Notes: a model not told the origin generated them from the sequence alone. A stretch of DNA of 64,000 bases from Girardinichthys multiradiatus (GCF_021462225.1 NC_061813.1:21104442-21168441), one strand, 5' to 3'. Shown: positions 32,110-44,960, counted from the first letter of the stretch. Program-made: numbers and translations.

Positions 32110-33530
32110 CAGGTCATGGCCAGTATTCACAAAAATTCTCAGAGTCCTCTCAAAGAGCTCCTATCATCGCTTAAAAATTACTGCCAAGGAGTCTTAGCTT
32201 AAGAGTGATTCACTTCGGTGCTGAGAGTGACTCTGATGACAGAAATTCCTATCTTAGTGAGGAGGTGTGGTTGACCACGTTGTTAGGTGTGTCTTCTAGG
32301 AGCTGTGATTGGTTGTTGCAAAAGACAAAAAAATACAACAAAACACTCCTGGTAATGAATGTAGAGGATTTAAGTGACAAAAGAATTTAGACTGGATTAA
32401 GAAATGTGTAAATAATGATGATGAAACTTAAAATAAAAAAAAATTTTCGAACCTTATTTACATGCTCATCATTATTTTGATTTGCTTACTGTTATGTTTA
32501 CTCACCATGCTGGTCATTCTCCTACTTCATCTATTTGATATTAATGTGGACACTCCCCTTTCAGCATTTTACTGCGATTACCTTCTTGTATAAAGAGTTT
32601 GACTGGCCAAAACGTTCACAACAAAACAGAGAACAAATGGTAGAGAAAACTGAACTGGACAGTGGAGCAGTGCTTGCTGTTGTCACAGCTGGTGGAGGAC
32701 GATAGAGGAGAGTTGAAAAGTACATTCGGTCCCGGGACCACAAAGAAGGAACAAAGATTTAGGAGATAATTGCCGAGCAGATTAATGTGTTGTTCCTTCT
32801 GCTTTCACGCACCAGCCTGGAATGTGAGAAGCGCTGGTATCTACTGCAATCAGAAGCTAGAGAGGCGATTGCAGCACACCAGCAATCTTTTCTTACACAC
32901 AGGTGGGTGTTCATTACCATTTAGGCTATGGCTACTGACATCATCATTTAGAAAACAACTAATAGTTCTTCACAACATTTACATCTTCCTCGGGTGTATC
33001 TAGTGTTTAGATTATTGTATTTTATCTTGTCTAGAGCGTGTATTTATGTATATACATTTTTTCAACTGTTTTCATTTTTTTAATGTTTATTTTTGAAAGT
33101 ATTTACAGTCTGTAAATAATATTTAAACTCTTCTGTACTATATTTGTAATTGTATTTTTTTAAACTTTTTATTTATTGTTATTCATTATTGTTTGTTTGT
33201 TATTTATTTATCCTTCTTAATATTAACTACAGGTGCACATTTAACCTGTCCTGCAGCTGAAACAATTTAATTTCCCCCTAGGGAGATGATAAAGTGTATC
33301 TTATTTCTATATTAATGCTTGTTATAGAAGTTTTTGCAAGTCCCTGCATGATCGAGCGGATAGAATTTTATTAATTCAATGCTGTTCAATGTATGGAGAA
33401 TATCTCTTTGTCTTTCCGCCATCTTCTCTGCTTATGCTCACTAAAAGTTCTCCTCAGCACTCTTAACATTTGTTCACTTTAGGAGCTCTCTTACTGAGGT
33501 GAAATTCTAAGAAAGGCAGTCTCGGGGTAT
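32110..33530 (+). mobile_element. PIF/Harbinger-type element remnant
   Basis: The edges resemble each other in inverted form (attctcagagtcctctcaaa at the left; gagctctcttactgagg and aattctaagaaagg at the right). The interior carries the Myb/SANT-like gene piece described next. No DDE transposase is readable; 32900-33400 is AT-rich filler. Confidence 0.5.
32649..32889 (+). pseudogene. Harbinger Myb/SANT-like DNA-binding protein fragment
   Basis: The plus frame reads NWTVEQCLLLSQLVEDDRGE and then LKSTFGPGTTKKEQRF. A one-base frame change near 32758 gives EIIAEQINVL and then CEKRWYLLQSEAREAIAAHQ. The tryptophan-spaced helices (NWT...W) and the KRWY...L motif match the Myb/SANT-like partner protein of PIF/Harbinger transposons. 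That protein binds the element ends and imports the transposase to the nucleus. The frameshift and missing ends make it a pseudogene. A host NAIF1/MSANTD paralogue is less likely, given the repeat context. Confidence 0.65.
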
Positions 33531-33860
33531 GAGAAGGCATAACAATAACCGTCCAGGAATGAAGAGTCAACAGCAGGAAAGGTAACGCAAATGTTCTTTT
33601 GTTTTCCAATAAAGTAACTTCAGAACATAAAGGAGAACCTGGAAGAAAATTGAGGTGTTAATTCATAACTTAGAAACCAGGGTTTAAGGAACTCAACCTC
33701 TAGCTCATGGCAACAGAAAAGGTCACACCCGGTAATCCACACAAAAAATCACTTCCCTTTCTAGTTGCAGAGCACCTTTGCAGAGCACTACCCAGCCACA
33801 ATCCATACCAGAAAGGCCAGGAATAGATTTTCTACAAAACACTTCTGTTTAGGAACCAGT

Positions 33861-33985
33861 CTTCACCTCACCTCACCTCACCTCACCTCACCTCACCTCA
33901 CCTCACTTCACTTCACTTCACTTCACTTCACTTCACTTCACTTCACTTCACTTCACTTCACTTCACTTCACTTCACTTCACTTCA
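33861..33985. repeat. pentanucleotide microsatellite (cctca)8 then (cttca)16
   Basis: One cttca, eight cctca and sixteen cttca units run without interruption. The unit switches by a single C-to-T change at 33906. Plus-strand ORF 33765-33992 (HLTSPHLTS...) is a by-product. Confidence 0.97.
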
Positions 33986-34087
33986 CCACTGAAAGCATGT
34001 GGTAAACCAAGCCTTCTCCAAGATCATGCAGCACACATGCTGCCAGGTGGCCAACTGGCAATGAAACACGCTCCTTTCCCAGCTTTA

Positions 34088-35653
34088 CAGGTCCTTCTCA
34101 AAATATTAGCATATTGGGATAAAGTTCATTATTTTCCATAATGTAATGATGAAAATTTAACATTTATATATTTTAGATTCATTGCACACTAACTGAAATA
34201 TTTCAGGTCTTTTATTGTCTTAATACAGATGATTTTGGCATACAGCTCATGAAAACCCAAAATTCCTATCTCACAAAATTAGCATATTTCATCCGACCAA
34301 TAAAAGAAAAGTGTTTTTAATACAAAAAACGTCAACCTTCAAATAATCATGTACAGTTATGCACTCAATACTTGGTCGGGAATCCTTTTGCAGAAATGAC
34401 TGCTTCAATGCGGCGTGGCATGGAGGCAATCAGCCTGTGGCACTGCTGAGGTCTTATGGAGGCCCAGGATGCTTCAATAGCGGCCTTTAGCTCATCCAGA
34501 GTGTTGGGTCTTGAGTCTCTCAACGTTCTCTTCACAATATCCCACAGATTCTCTATGGGGTTCATGTCAGGAGAGTTGGCAGGCCAATTGAGCACAGTGA
34601 TACCATGGTCAGTAAACCATTTACCAGTGGTTTTGGCACTGTGAGCAGGTGCCAGGTCGTGCTGAAAAATGAAATCTTCATCTCCATAAACTTTTTCAGC
34701 AGATGGAAGCATGAACTGCTCCAAAATCTCCTGATAGCTAGCTGCATTGACCCTGCCCTTGATAAAACACAGTGGACCAACACCAGCAGCTGACACGGCA
34801 CCCCAGACCATCACTGACTGTGGGTACTTGGCACTGGACCTCTGGCATTTTGGCATTTCCTTCTCCCCAGTCTTCCTCCAGACTCTGGCACCTTGATTTC
34901 CGAATGACATGCAGAATTTGCTTTCATTCGAAAAAAGTACTTTGGACCACTGAGCAACAGTCCAGTGCTGCTTCTCTGTAGCCCAGGTCTGGGGAATGCG
35001 GCACCTGTAGCCCATTTCCTGCACACGCCTGTGCACGGTGGCTCTGGATGTTTCTACTCCAGACTCAGTCCACTGCTTCCACAGGTCCCCCAAGGTCTGG
35101 AATCGGCCCTTCTCCACAATCTTCCTCAGGGTCCGGTCACCTCTTCTCATTGTGCAGTGTTTTCTGCCACACTTTTTCCTTCCCACAGACTTCCCACTGA
35201 GGTGCCTTGATACAGCACTCTGGGAACAGCCTATTCGTTCAGAAATTTCTTTCTGTGTCTTACCCTCTTGCTTGAGGGTGTCAATAGTGGCCTTCTGGAC
35301 AGCAGTCAGGTCGGCAGTCTTACCGATGATTGGGGTTTTGAGTGATGAACCATGCTGGGAGTTTTAAAGGCCAGGAATCTTTTGCAGGTGTTTAGAGTTA
35401 ACTCGTTGATTCAGATGATTAGGTTCATAGCTCGTTTAGAGACCCTTTTAATGATATGCTAATTTTGTGAGATAGGAATTTTGTGTTTTCATGAGCTGTA
35501 TGCCAAAATCATCCGTATTAAGACAATAAAAGACCTGAAATATTTCAGTTAGTGTGCAATGAATCTAAAATATATGAATGTTAAATTTTCATCATGACAT
35601 TATGGAAAATAATGAACTTTATCACAATATGCTAATATTTTGAGAAGGACCTG
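34088..35653 (-). mobile_element. Tc1-like transposon copy A
   Basis: The ends begin caggtccttctcaaaatatt, flanked by TA (34086-34087, 35654-35655), with ~200-bp terminal inverted repeats. Same family as copies B (46609) and C (60471). Confidence 0.93.
34365..35327 (-). pseudogene. Tc1 transposase copy A: start codon and catalytic Asp lost
   Basis: The frame is open from 35327 to the stop at 34365 and aligns along its length with copy B. Two substitutions disable it. The initiator reads ATC at 35325-35327 where B and C have ATG, and the first catalytic Asp (FSDES) is Asn (AAT at 34926-34928). The second Asp (QHDLAPAH) and Glu (SPDMNPIENLWD) remain. Like copy B it lacks the 14-residue linker present in copy C. 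An internal GTG or ATG start would omit the first HTH. Confidence 0.92.
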
Positions 35654-35655
35654 TA

Positions 35656-38109
35656 TACCCTCCTTGTCAAGGGCAAAGTAGAATCAGCTGTGCCCTCCTG
35701 GCTCTAGAAACACAAAAAAACCAAAGAGGTAGAAGGATTCACTCAATGACATGCAGACACTGTAACACATATGAAGCCTTCACATAGCAGCTGTATTTAT
35801 ACTGAGAATGAATAACACACAGACAGACTCTATTTACTAATAGGATCACTTCTTAAGGCAGTTGGTTACACTGAATTTTATCAATAGCCATCATGGCAAA
35901 GCGGGGTGAATGCAAATAAACACCACACTTTTAGCATTTTGATTACATTTATTCTTCTCCTTCCACTCAGCTTTTTGTACTATTTCATGTTGATGTATCA
36001 TATAAAACTAAATACATTAAAAGTTTGAGTTTGGAACATGACAAATGGGGTATGAACACTTATACAAGACACTCTTTAGGAATTGGAACCAGAGCAGGGA
36101 AGTATCCTAGCACATTGTCACTCACTATCACTGAGTAATGTGAAGTCTTCACTCTTGCCTCCCTAAACAACCATCCATCACACTGCTGTCTGCAGCTCAC
36201 TATGGCAACACAGCCCTAGCTCACATGTGCATTCTCATCTTACTCTACACACACATTACTCTGCGCTATGTGATCATTGTCTCCAAGATGTCACCCTTCA
36301 CAAATATGCCTGTTTACCAATCTTCAACCCTTCAATGGTACTTTTGTTTCTGTCCATATTTCTCACCTATATTCTGAATGGGGAGAGGGACGCACACAAG
36401 TAGTTTCAGTATGGGAGTTTGCCAAATAAGAGACTTTAAACACTTGAAAGTAAAATATCCTGTGTGAGCCAAACCAGAACTGGCACATAGCCAAGAAACA
36501 CTTGTTTATATGCATGCTGTTAAGATTCATTTTGGTTTAAAAAGAGAAAGAAAAATAAATATATGTCTTTCAGCAGCTATCCATTGTTACAAAAAGCTGC
36601 TCCTATTGTGTTGATGAAATCCAAATGAATGATAAAACAAAAACACAATTACCAGGTTTAATCTGACTGATCAGAAAAAAGTGTTAACAAACTGGCATGT
36701 ATCGTGTTTTAAGACTTTTTCTGAAAGATGCTTTGGTATTTCCCCGGTGAAGTGGGGCTAAAATGGAAACGCTCTGTATCCAAATTGTTCCTAAGCCCCC
36801 AGCAGGACTTCTGCTACTGAAATTCAACAGCTCTATGGCTAACAGAGGGGGAGATTACAGCATTGTGTACGGTTTCTACTATCTGCACCCGACTCTATGG
36901 GTGGCTTTCACACCCACAAAATGGATCAATTATCCAGTCACAGAAAGCCATCCACATTGCTCTCACACAATTAACTCAACCAGACACATGACAACAGCAC
37001 TGGATGGTTTGGGAACAGTTTCCTCTGCCACAAAATCAATCTAAAAGCATACCCTTTCATTCCTCACCAAAAATAACAAGTCACTTTTTGGGGGGGTTTA
37101 CTCTCACTCTCATTCCATCAGAACAGAGTGAACCTGTAGCTGCCTGAACTCTGAGGTAACTGTAACATCTGAAAATGCAGAGTTCAGACATTTTACTCTT
37201 AATCAGACTTAATCAAAGTAAAACTACAATACCAAGAACTGTTTGTATTGTATCCACTGTTAGCCTGCTTAATATGTGGCTGGATGGATAAAAAAAATAC
37301 AGCTACAGTAGGAGTACATTGTTGAGGAGTCTGGACTTATGTACACCCACAGGGCAAAAATATTTGGCACATATTTGTACTTTTTGAGGGCCTGAAAGGT
37401 ACATTTATGTTCACAAGTGGATGGATGGATGGATGAATGGATGGATGGATGGATGGATGGATGGATGGATTTGTAACCTTCCTGAAATATACAAGTCAGA
37501 CATGTTCAGCATATGAGAAATTTTTCAACCTTTTAAGACATTGTGGGAATGAAAAACAACCGATAAGGGAAAGTTCATGGAGCCTGGATTTCTTACATTT
37601 CATCTTTTTTAAACTCATTCTACAATTAACATATTTCTTTAGCATTTTGCCCTCACTTGCTTTTTACTTCCATGTATTTCAATAATTGACAATTAAGCTG
37701 CACACATTTATCTATTTCCAGTATTAGTTGTCGGAAAGCAAAAGTAGTCAAATTTGACTGAAAGGCCTTATTTTAATTGTTTGAATGTATTACAGGTTTG
37801 GTGTTCCTTTTTTGATTAAAATACTATATTCTATTTAACAATGTCAACTAACCACATAGTCATTTATATGGCTTTGGTCATTCTTACCTGCACCTTACCT
37901 GCAATGGCCTCAGAGAAAAGTTAGAAGTCTTAGATGCTGCAGCTTCTGTTTTCTCTATTCTTTTCTCTGCTGTGTACAAGCAAACCCACAGCTGGACTCA
38001 CTCCATGCATGCTATAACAACAGAAGCAGGGTGCAGAAACAACTCAGCACAATCTATCAGTTTTGATGCCGAGGACATGAGCCATTCGGTTTATATTGGC
38101 ATATTTTTG
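35656..38109. other. no gene recognised; tetranucleotide repeat inside
   Basis: AT-rich sequence with short motif-free ORFs (36763-37044 is the longest, 93 codons). Apart from the ggat repeat nothing was supported. Confidence 0.4.
37418..37470. repeat. (ggat)n microsatellite
   Basis: About 13 tandem atgg units with one variant (gatgaatgg). Confidence 0.95.
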
Positions 38110-38520
38110 TGTCTCTGCTCTGTTCTCTCAAACCCCCAGTCGGTCGTGGCAGATGGCCGCTCACACTGAGCCTGGTTCTGCTGGAGGTTTCTTCCTGTTA
38201 AAAGGGAGGTTTTCCTCTCCACTGTCGCTACATGCATGCTCAGTATGAGGGACTGCTGCAAAGTCAACGCCAGTGACTGTCCACTGTCTCTACATGCTCA
38301 TCCGGGAGGAGGGAATGCTGCAAGTCACTGACTGGATGCAATCTGCTGGGTTTCCTTAGATAGAAAAACTTTTTATCCAATTTGAATAAATAACTATCTC
38401 TGACTGCACTGTTCAATGGTTAGGATTAATTGGAATGTATGTACCTGAATGTTGTGAAGTGCCTTGAGACAATGTGTTGTGAATTGGCGCTATATAAATA
38501 AAACTGAATTGAATTAATGT
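38110..38520 (+). repeat. LINE 3' tail, plus orientation
   Basis: It runs from gtcgtggcagatggccgctc through ctggttctgctggaggtttc to ggcgctatataaataaaact and (gaatt)n. The same sequence recurs inverted at 62068-62450, which proves it is dispersed. It is 5'-truncated, as expected for LINE-tail copies. It has no ORF. Confidence 0.85.
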
Positions 38521-38739
38521 TTACAGAAAGAAAAAAAATAGGGCTATCAAAAAAAAAGAACACCAAACTTACCACGAAACATTTAATTTTATTTTGAGGT
38601 AGCTTTTCTGCATATGGCACATGGAACCTTTAATCTCTGTGGAGTGTAATGAAGTCCTAATGTTACCGAGGCATCCTAGAGGGAAAAGTACAGGCCAGGG
38701 TGAGAATTCAGTAGCAGATCATACCCCCTTGACAGGATA

Positions 38740-39000
38740 ATGACCGAAAACATACAGCAAGAACCACTTAAGAATGGTTAAAGAAAATGGCATTTTTGTA
38801 TGGCTCTCCATGAGTCCAGATATCAATCCTATTGAGCATTTCTATTGAGGATCTGACTACTTTAGTGTGGAGAAGCATATTTCAAACATGGGACAGCTTG
38901 AGCAGTTTGCTCAAAAAGAGTGGGCCAAACTATCTGTTAGCAAAGATAAACATCTCACTATGACGTTACATCACCTGTTGGCAGTGATTGCCACAATAAT
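38740..39000 (+). pseudogene. Tc1-type transposase C-terminal remnant
   Basis: The plus strand gives QDNDRKHTARTT, stop, EWLKKMAFL. In other frames come MSPDINPIEHF and a SNMGQLEQFAQKEWAKLSV-type C-terminal block ending LLAVIAT. The second Asp and the Glu region of the DDE core are recognisable, but stops and frame changes are frequent. It belongs to a different Tc1 family from copies A-D. Confidence 0.6.
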
Positions 39001-39289
39001 GTTTTGAAAACACGTTCATATGTTTAGTTGTATGAAATATTCAGCTGAACAAATAATCAAAAGCAAAATCTGATCTGTATAAAATCTTAGATAACACAGA
39101 TAAAAAAAACTAAGTTAATACAGAAATGTTGTGGCAGTGTTGTGACCCATACAATCACACAGAAGACTGCTACCTTGACACTGGTACAGCAGTGTCAAGG
39201 TAGTAAAGTCTTTACTAAATAAGTTGGCCATTCAGAGTACTATATCCAAAGCATTGTAATGGGACGTTAGGTGGAAGGAAAAATAAAAA

Positions 39290-39722
39290 TAGTAAAAGGT
39301 GCTAAAGCAACAGGGATAACATTGAGAAGATCATAAAGCAGAGCCTGTTCAAACGTTTGGGAAATATTCAGAAGGCATGGACTGTGACTGGAGTCTTTGC
39401 TTCAATAGCTACCACACACAGACATATCCAGGACATTATGTACAACCATGACATTACTTATGGTAAACTGCACCTCAACCAGAGACTTCAGAAACTTCTT
39501 ACCTGGGCTAATACCAGTTATAATTTGGGAAGCTAAGTCATCTGCTGGTATTGGTACACTGTGGTCCAAAATCCAAAGTCAGCACAGGTATCAACCAGGA
39601 AATTTGAGAGAACGCATTCTTCCCTCTGCTGAGAAAGCTTTATGGAGATGCTGATTTAAATTTTCCAAAAGATTTGGCACCTCCCACACTGTCAAAATTA
39701 CCAATAGTTAATTTAATGACTG
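39290..39722 (+). pseudogene. degenerate Tc1 transposase, related to copies A-C
   Basis: Segments matching TGV-ASIATTHRHIQD, NQRLQKLLTWA, then KPKSAQVST- and PSAEKALWRC-type sequence follow the order of the copy A-C transposase (second HTH, linker, core). The strand has multiple stops and frame changes and no catalytic triad survives. It ends at the SINE-like repeat. Confidence 0.6.
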
Positions 39723-39723
39723 A

Positions 39724-39860
39724 CAGTACGGTGACACAGATGGTAGCACTGTTGCCTTGCAGCCAAAAAGTCCTGGGTTTGAATCCCAGCCTGGTGCCTT
39801 CCTGCATGGCGTTTGCATGTCTTCACCCTGCATGCGTGGGTTCTCTCTGTGTACTTCCTA
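39724..39860 (+). repeat. SINE-like repeat with B-box-like motif
   Basis: ggtgacacagatggtagcac, tcctgggtttgaatcccagc and gcatggcgtttgcatgtctt form a well-known dispersed fish repeat. The gggtttgaatccc part matches a pol III B box. Confidence 0.5.
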
Positions 39861-42853
39861 CCAAGGGCGTAATTTGCGGGGGGGTTAGGAGGGTTATGAT
39901 CCCCCCCCAAAAATCTGATCCAGTCAATATAACCCCCCCAATACAATAACATCATTCCAATTTACAAATATATCCTGCATGAATAAATTGTTGATTTTTT
40001 TTTTATTTTCATTTGCCAGCAAAATAGCCATCATCTCATAATGTAACCCCCTCCCAAAAACTTGGTATCACCCAACCGGCGTTCTACACAAAGTGTTTGC
40101 TGTACTTTTGATTCAGTCGCAGGTAAGAGTGGTTGTACTCTCAAAAAAGTGGACAGACAATGATTTTTCGCTGTTGGTCGACAACAACACCTTGTAAAAA
40201 AACGAAAGTCAAAATGAGGTAAATATATATGTATTGGTGGGTTAGTTTTCTCTATGCCGCTCACATACGCCTGTACACACAGACACACTGAATGGCAGTG
40301 CATGTAGACTAGCTCCGGAATACAGTGGTACCCAGGTGCTTTGTTAGACCGGTCACCTGGACCTCTGGGGCTGAAACTACAGATGTTTTCAGAACAGACT
40401 CGAATCTTTTGAAAGAAGACATTTAGGAGTTTATGTCTGTTCAAAAGATGCATTAAGCCCCAAAATGACAGACTTCACTTTATTTAAAAAAAATCTGATT
40501 TGTTTTTATTGTGTTCCATATAATTACTGCCCGCTCCACCTAACCTGACGATGAGTCTAAAGGAAAAGAAGACAAAAAGTGGTTGTTTGTGCACATGCGG
40601 TACCGTGACTACGCAACTACAAGCACAGGCTCAGGCAGACTGGCAATTTGTCCATTCTGGAGAAGTCCAAAATGGCAGTCCAGGAGTGTCGGCCTGCCTC
40701 AATAATTACTTGAAAAGTTAGGGTAAGCGCATCAAACAGGGCTACAATAGGGGAGACGCCTCATTTCAGAGCAGCCGTGGAGCCAATCAGAGAGTGGGAG
40801 CATGGTAGGTGTGTGCGCCCAGGAACAGGTGGAAGGAGAGTGGCTTAACCCAGACTGAAGTTAGCATTTAACCTGAGAGCTGGCTAAGGAATGGGCTAAT
40901 TGTAAGCTAGTGCTAATCACTGATTCACCCAGCAAGACATGAGGTGGAGGTTCACTAATGAGCATCATCAGGATCATGATGAGGTAGTTACATCTGAGCT
41001 ACAGGTGAAGTTAAATGGCCTGGCCATGATAGAAAACAGTATGAAACCTCTCTGTGAGCTTCTAGCTGGATCTGCATCATGATGTGAAAAATATCTGGTC
41101 CTTTACCTTAGTCAAAATCAAAGCATTTAATCTTAAAGTTAATAAACACATTAAAAGGTCCTTCATTTCACCAAATTGCATCTCATGGCTGCAACCGGTC
41201 CTATAATCCCGTTCTACAGGTGTTGCTCAAAAAACCAGGAAAATATCTTCTGGTGCCGGTAAAACACAGTAGAAAGAGCATAAGTAAGCCTCCCTACTCT
41301 CTTTTATATCTACTAATCCTAAACATACAGCTCTGGGTTTTTTTAAGGTGCAGAATTAATAGAAAATAAATCCAAGTTGGTGGACCATTAATTAGTTAAC
41401 TGTTTTATTTTTCTGAATAATACATGTAATATGTAATATTCTATAAACTGAACTCAATTAAACAAGGATACAGTTTTACTCAATGTAATACATACATACT
41501 ACTTTATTTATACATTTATTAATAACTGTAATATTAGTATTAATAACGGGACAAAAGGTGAGAGCTCAAGAAAGGTTCAGGATGAGGCTCCATGTTCTAT
41601 TTTAAACACATTTTTCTTTAATAGTAAAGACTGAACTAATGGCTTGCATACTCAGTGAAGAACAACAGACTAAGTGGAATGAAGGGCTGGAAAGATGACA
41701 GTTAAATAACAGGTTCATGGAAGAAGGAACATGTTTTAATGAAATGCTGGGATAACTCACAACATAATTAAAATAAAAAAATGTGTTTTTAGGGTCTTAC
41801 CATTCCATTAAAATCTAAGAAAATAAATTTTGGACCAGTTTTCTTTTTAGAAATGTAAGAAATTATGAAAATTGAGTCATTTTCATAGATGAGAAAAGAA
41901 GCAAATTTATTTGAGCTACAGTAAACACCGTTTCTTTGAGTTTAAGAACAACTTAGCAGACTGAGCAAGAAGTTTTTTCTAAACATCATAAAATATGTCA
42001 TTATCTGCTTCAGCCAAATGGTTTTTTTCATCAGTTGTAAACTGTTTCTCTTCATCCTTCACTTAAACTACAAAAGAAAATTAAAACCAGGTCAAATTAT
42101 TGTAAAGCTTTATTGTTTGATTCACAATAATTTACATTCAATGAAAACACAGCCAAGGCAGAGAGCTGCTACAACATGTTGCTTTAACTTTAAGTGACTT
42201 AAAAACGCTTTCTACAGCAATCCAAAAAATAGGACTTTTATATGAATTGGTCTCTCTAAATTGCCCTTAGGTATGAGCGTGTATGTGCATGATTAACTTA
42301 GTCTGCATTGTGAAAAACAGAGTGGAGGAGACGAAAGTGATGTGGGAGTGGCTGCCATGGGAAGAAGGGAAACAGCAACAGTGATGACAAAAGATCTCCC
42401 AACAATGAAGGTACAGAAAAGAGGAACTTAAAGACTACTGAGGTGAACATACATTGCCGGTGCAGGTGCAGTGAAATCTGAGGGCATTTAGAACGTAAGA
42501 CCGAATGACTTGGTTATACATCACATAGATGTTTAACCCATGTTTGACTCACTCAGAATTTGTAAGACGGCATTCCACTTCCACGTTTTCCACTTCTGAA
42601 TATGTCATGTAGTGCATGCTTGGAGAATGAACCAGGTGCATAAAGGAGTGTTGAATGAACATAATACTGTTTATTTAAACAAGGAAAGAGAACCAACAGG
42701 AGGCAAACGAAAAAGGGCGAGGAACACGGCAGTCACAGGCACAACTACAGGAAAATAAACAGGATATGCAGGCATGTAAATGGGAAATAACGGGCTGATC
42801 CGGCAGAAAAGAATGAAAACGAGGGCTTAAATCCTAAAGGAGGTGTGGAGAAT
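39861..42853. other. no gene recognised; possible old hAT-like pieces
   Basis: A C/G-rich start (39870-39945, ggggggttag and ccccccccaa) looks like a decayed inverted terminal region. Around 40930-41060 a phrase resembles repeat-encoded protein but is full of stops. 42640-42850 has the texture of a dispersed repeat. None is firm. Confidence 0.3.
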
Positions 42854-43737
42854 TACCGTATTTTCCGCACTATAAGGCGCACCGGATTATAAGGTGCACC
42901 TTCAATGAATGGCCTATTTTAGAACTTTTTTCATATATAGGGCGCACCGGATTATAAGGCGCATAGAATAGAAGCTACTGTAGTCAAACGTTTGACTGGG
43001 GTTGCGTTATGCATCCACTAGATGGAGCTGTGCTAAAGAGAATGTCAACAAAACAGTCAGATAAGTCAGTCAGTCAAACTTTATTAATACACTACAAACC
43101 AGCGTTCTGATAACTCCATTCACTCTCATGGTAAGGTCTCCTCTACATAGAATTCTATTGAATAGAGCCAACCGCACGTTAGGAATGCATTGGAGTCTAT
43201 GAAGTTGAAGTTGAAATCAAACGTTAGTTAAAACGTGAAAGGGAACTTTTCCCTGATTCAGTAAACACGTAAAAGAAACAGTTTGATGCACTAAATCAAA
43301 CGTTAGTATATTCACAATATAGTAGCGTTACCTGTTGAATTCTCTCGCTGCTGTTCTATTCCCATGTTCGACTGCGTAGCTGACAACCTTGAGTTTGAAC
43401 TCAGCATCGTAAGCGTGTCTCTTGAGAGGTGCAATTTTGGGGTCGTTATACACACACACAAGTGGTGTTGGACTAGGAATAAGCACAGTACAGGTGTTTA
43501 CCGCTATTACTTCGGCGACACCCCTGACTACGGCAGCCGTAATGCTGCAAGCGGTGCGGCTTTGTAGTTTACCAGTCGTACTGAAACATTTTGACAGAGC
43601 GCCGTGTACAACCAGTATGGATCAACCAATTAACCAATTGATCCATATATAAGGTGCTCCGGATTACAAGGCGCACTGTAATTTTTTGAGAAAATTAATG
43701 GTTTTTAAGTGCGCCTTATAGTGCGGAAAATATGGTA
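42854..43737 (-). mobile_element. pogo-type MITE with HTH remnant
   Basis: The ends are taccgtattttccgcactat (42854) and, inverted, atagtgcggaaaatatggta (ending 43737), so TA is the target. Sub-terminal aaggcgcaccggattataag repeats occur near both ends. On the minus strand 43409-43331 reads DAEFKLKVVSYAVEHGNRTA then AREFN. This is the N-terminal helix-turn-helix of pogo/Tigger-type transposases, showing the MITE descends from such an element. No other coding part remains. Confidence 0.75.
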
Positions 43738-44856
43738 CATTGAATGTTGGTGTGTTGCTCAGGAGATAACATGGAGCAGCTGATGGAGAAAGTAAGAGGA
43801 CACTGAGGAATGGAGACTAATTAACAAAGATAGGCTGAATGGAGAAACACATAAGCACTGTATCAAGAGAAAAAGACAAATACCAACCTAAGAGTAATGA
43901 ACTATAAAACATAGAGAAGGGAACACAGGAATAAGAAACTAAACTTAAAAGTAATAACATATAATAATAATAAGGCAAAAACTAAGTAACACTAAAGAAC
44001 ACAGAGAAATTAATAGACTATGTATGCAACATAATGAACAACAGCCAAATAATGAAAACAAAAACATTTAAATAATGTCTTAATTAATGAACTTCAAATT
44101 GCTTTGGAATGGCTTTTATAACTCTTTCCAGTGACAAGATTTGAGGTTGTGTGGGACCAAAGCGCAAACAAACACTGGACAGCAGCATGATGAAGTAAAG
44201 GTTCTTCTTTTAATGAAAAGGTTTCCAAAAACTTACATGGGTTGACGACGCGGATAATCAGCAGGGAACATCAAGGTAGTTAACAGGAGGAACCAGCAAG
44301 TGACAATGAGAATCAGTGACTTTTTAAACAGGGAAATGTAATGTGGAACCAATGAGAAAGGGAGGCAGGTAATCAGATGAATACTAAACAGGCGTGCAGA
44401 GGAAGCTGTAGGGAACTAAGGGGGAATGTGTCTGAAGAAAAGTAATTAACAGGGAAACCAAAACTAAATAACAAAACTCAGGAAACAGATCTACGGAAAC
44501 TATTAACAAACATAAAGTATAGGAATCAGGAAAATAACAACTAACAAAAGTAACCTGAGGACATGAGGAAACTGAAGTGAGAAAAGTAAACAAACATAAA
44601 ACACTAAGTGACAGACTGCAACTAATGACCTAATAAAAAGGAAATAAACATGAGAGACTGAAACAAAAGAGAACTGAACTGAAATAACAAAACCTGGGAA
44701 AGGTAGATCTAAAGGGAAACACAAGAATACAAGTACCTAGGTAGTGATAACTAAACATAAGTAAACAACTAATCTAGAAGAAGTAGGAAAACACCTGACA
44801 GAGAAAATTGAAAAATAGCAACAATTGCTTCTCTAAGATCATTGCTGATGTCTTTC
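43738..44856. other. A-rich DNA, possible dispersed repeat at about 44.13-44.77 kb
   Basis: 44130-44770 is A-rich with ggttgtgtgggaccaaagcg at the left and repeated ggaaac/aactaa phrases. It resembles 1569-2032 in texture. Minus ORFs at 44384-44724 are compositional. Confidence 0.35.
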
Positions 44857-44960
44857 AATTCAATTCAATTCAATTCAAAGATACTTTATTGATCCCCGTT
44901 ATGTTAAGTAACACATCTGTGGTGCAGACCTGCCAATACAAGTCTTAATGGAGATGAACT
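44857..44960 (-). repeat. LINE 3' tail (ggggatcaataaagtatctt type)
   Basis: The minus strand reads ggggatcaataaagtatctt followed by tgaattgaattgaattg, a typical fish LINE 3' terminus with a pentamer tail. Confidence 0.6.

Noticed and set aside
33765..33992. ORF with HLTSPHLTS repeats
   Set aside because: Translation of the pentanucleotide microsatellite.
39724..39860. tRNA gene
   Set aside because: Only a B-box-like motif is present; no cloverleaf could be traced. Kept as a SINE-like repeat.
40930..41060. hAT transposase remnant
   Set aside because: A short phrase looked protein-like but stops are dense and no catalytic or dimerisation motif is visible.
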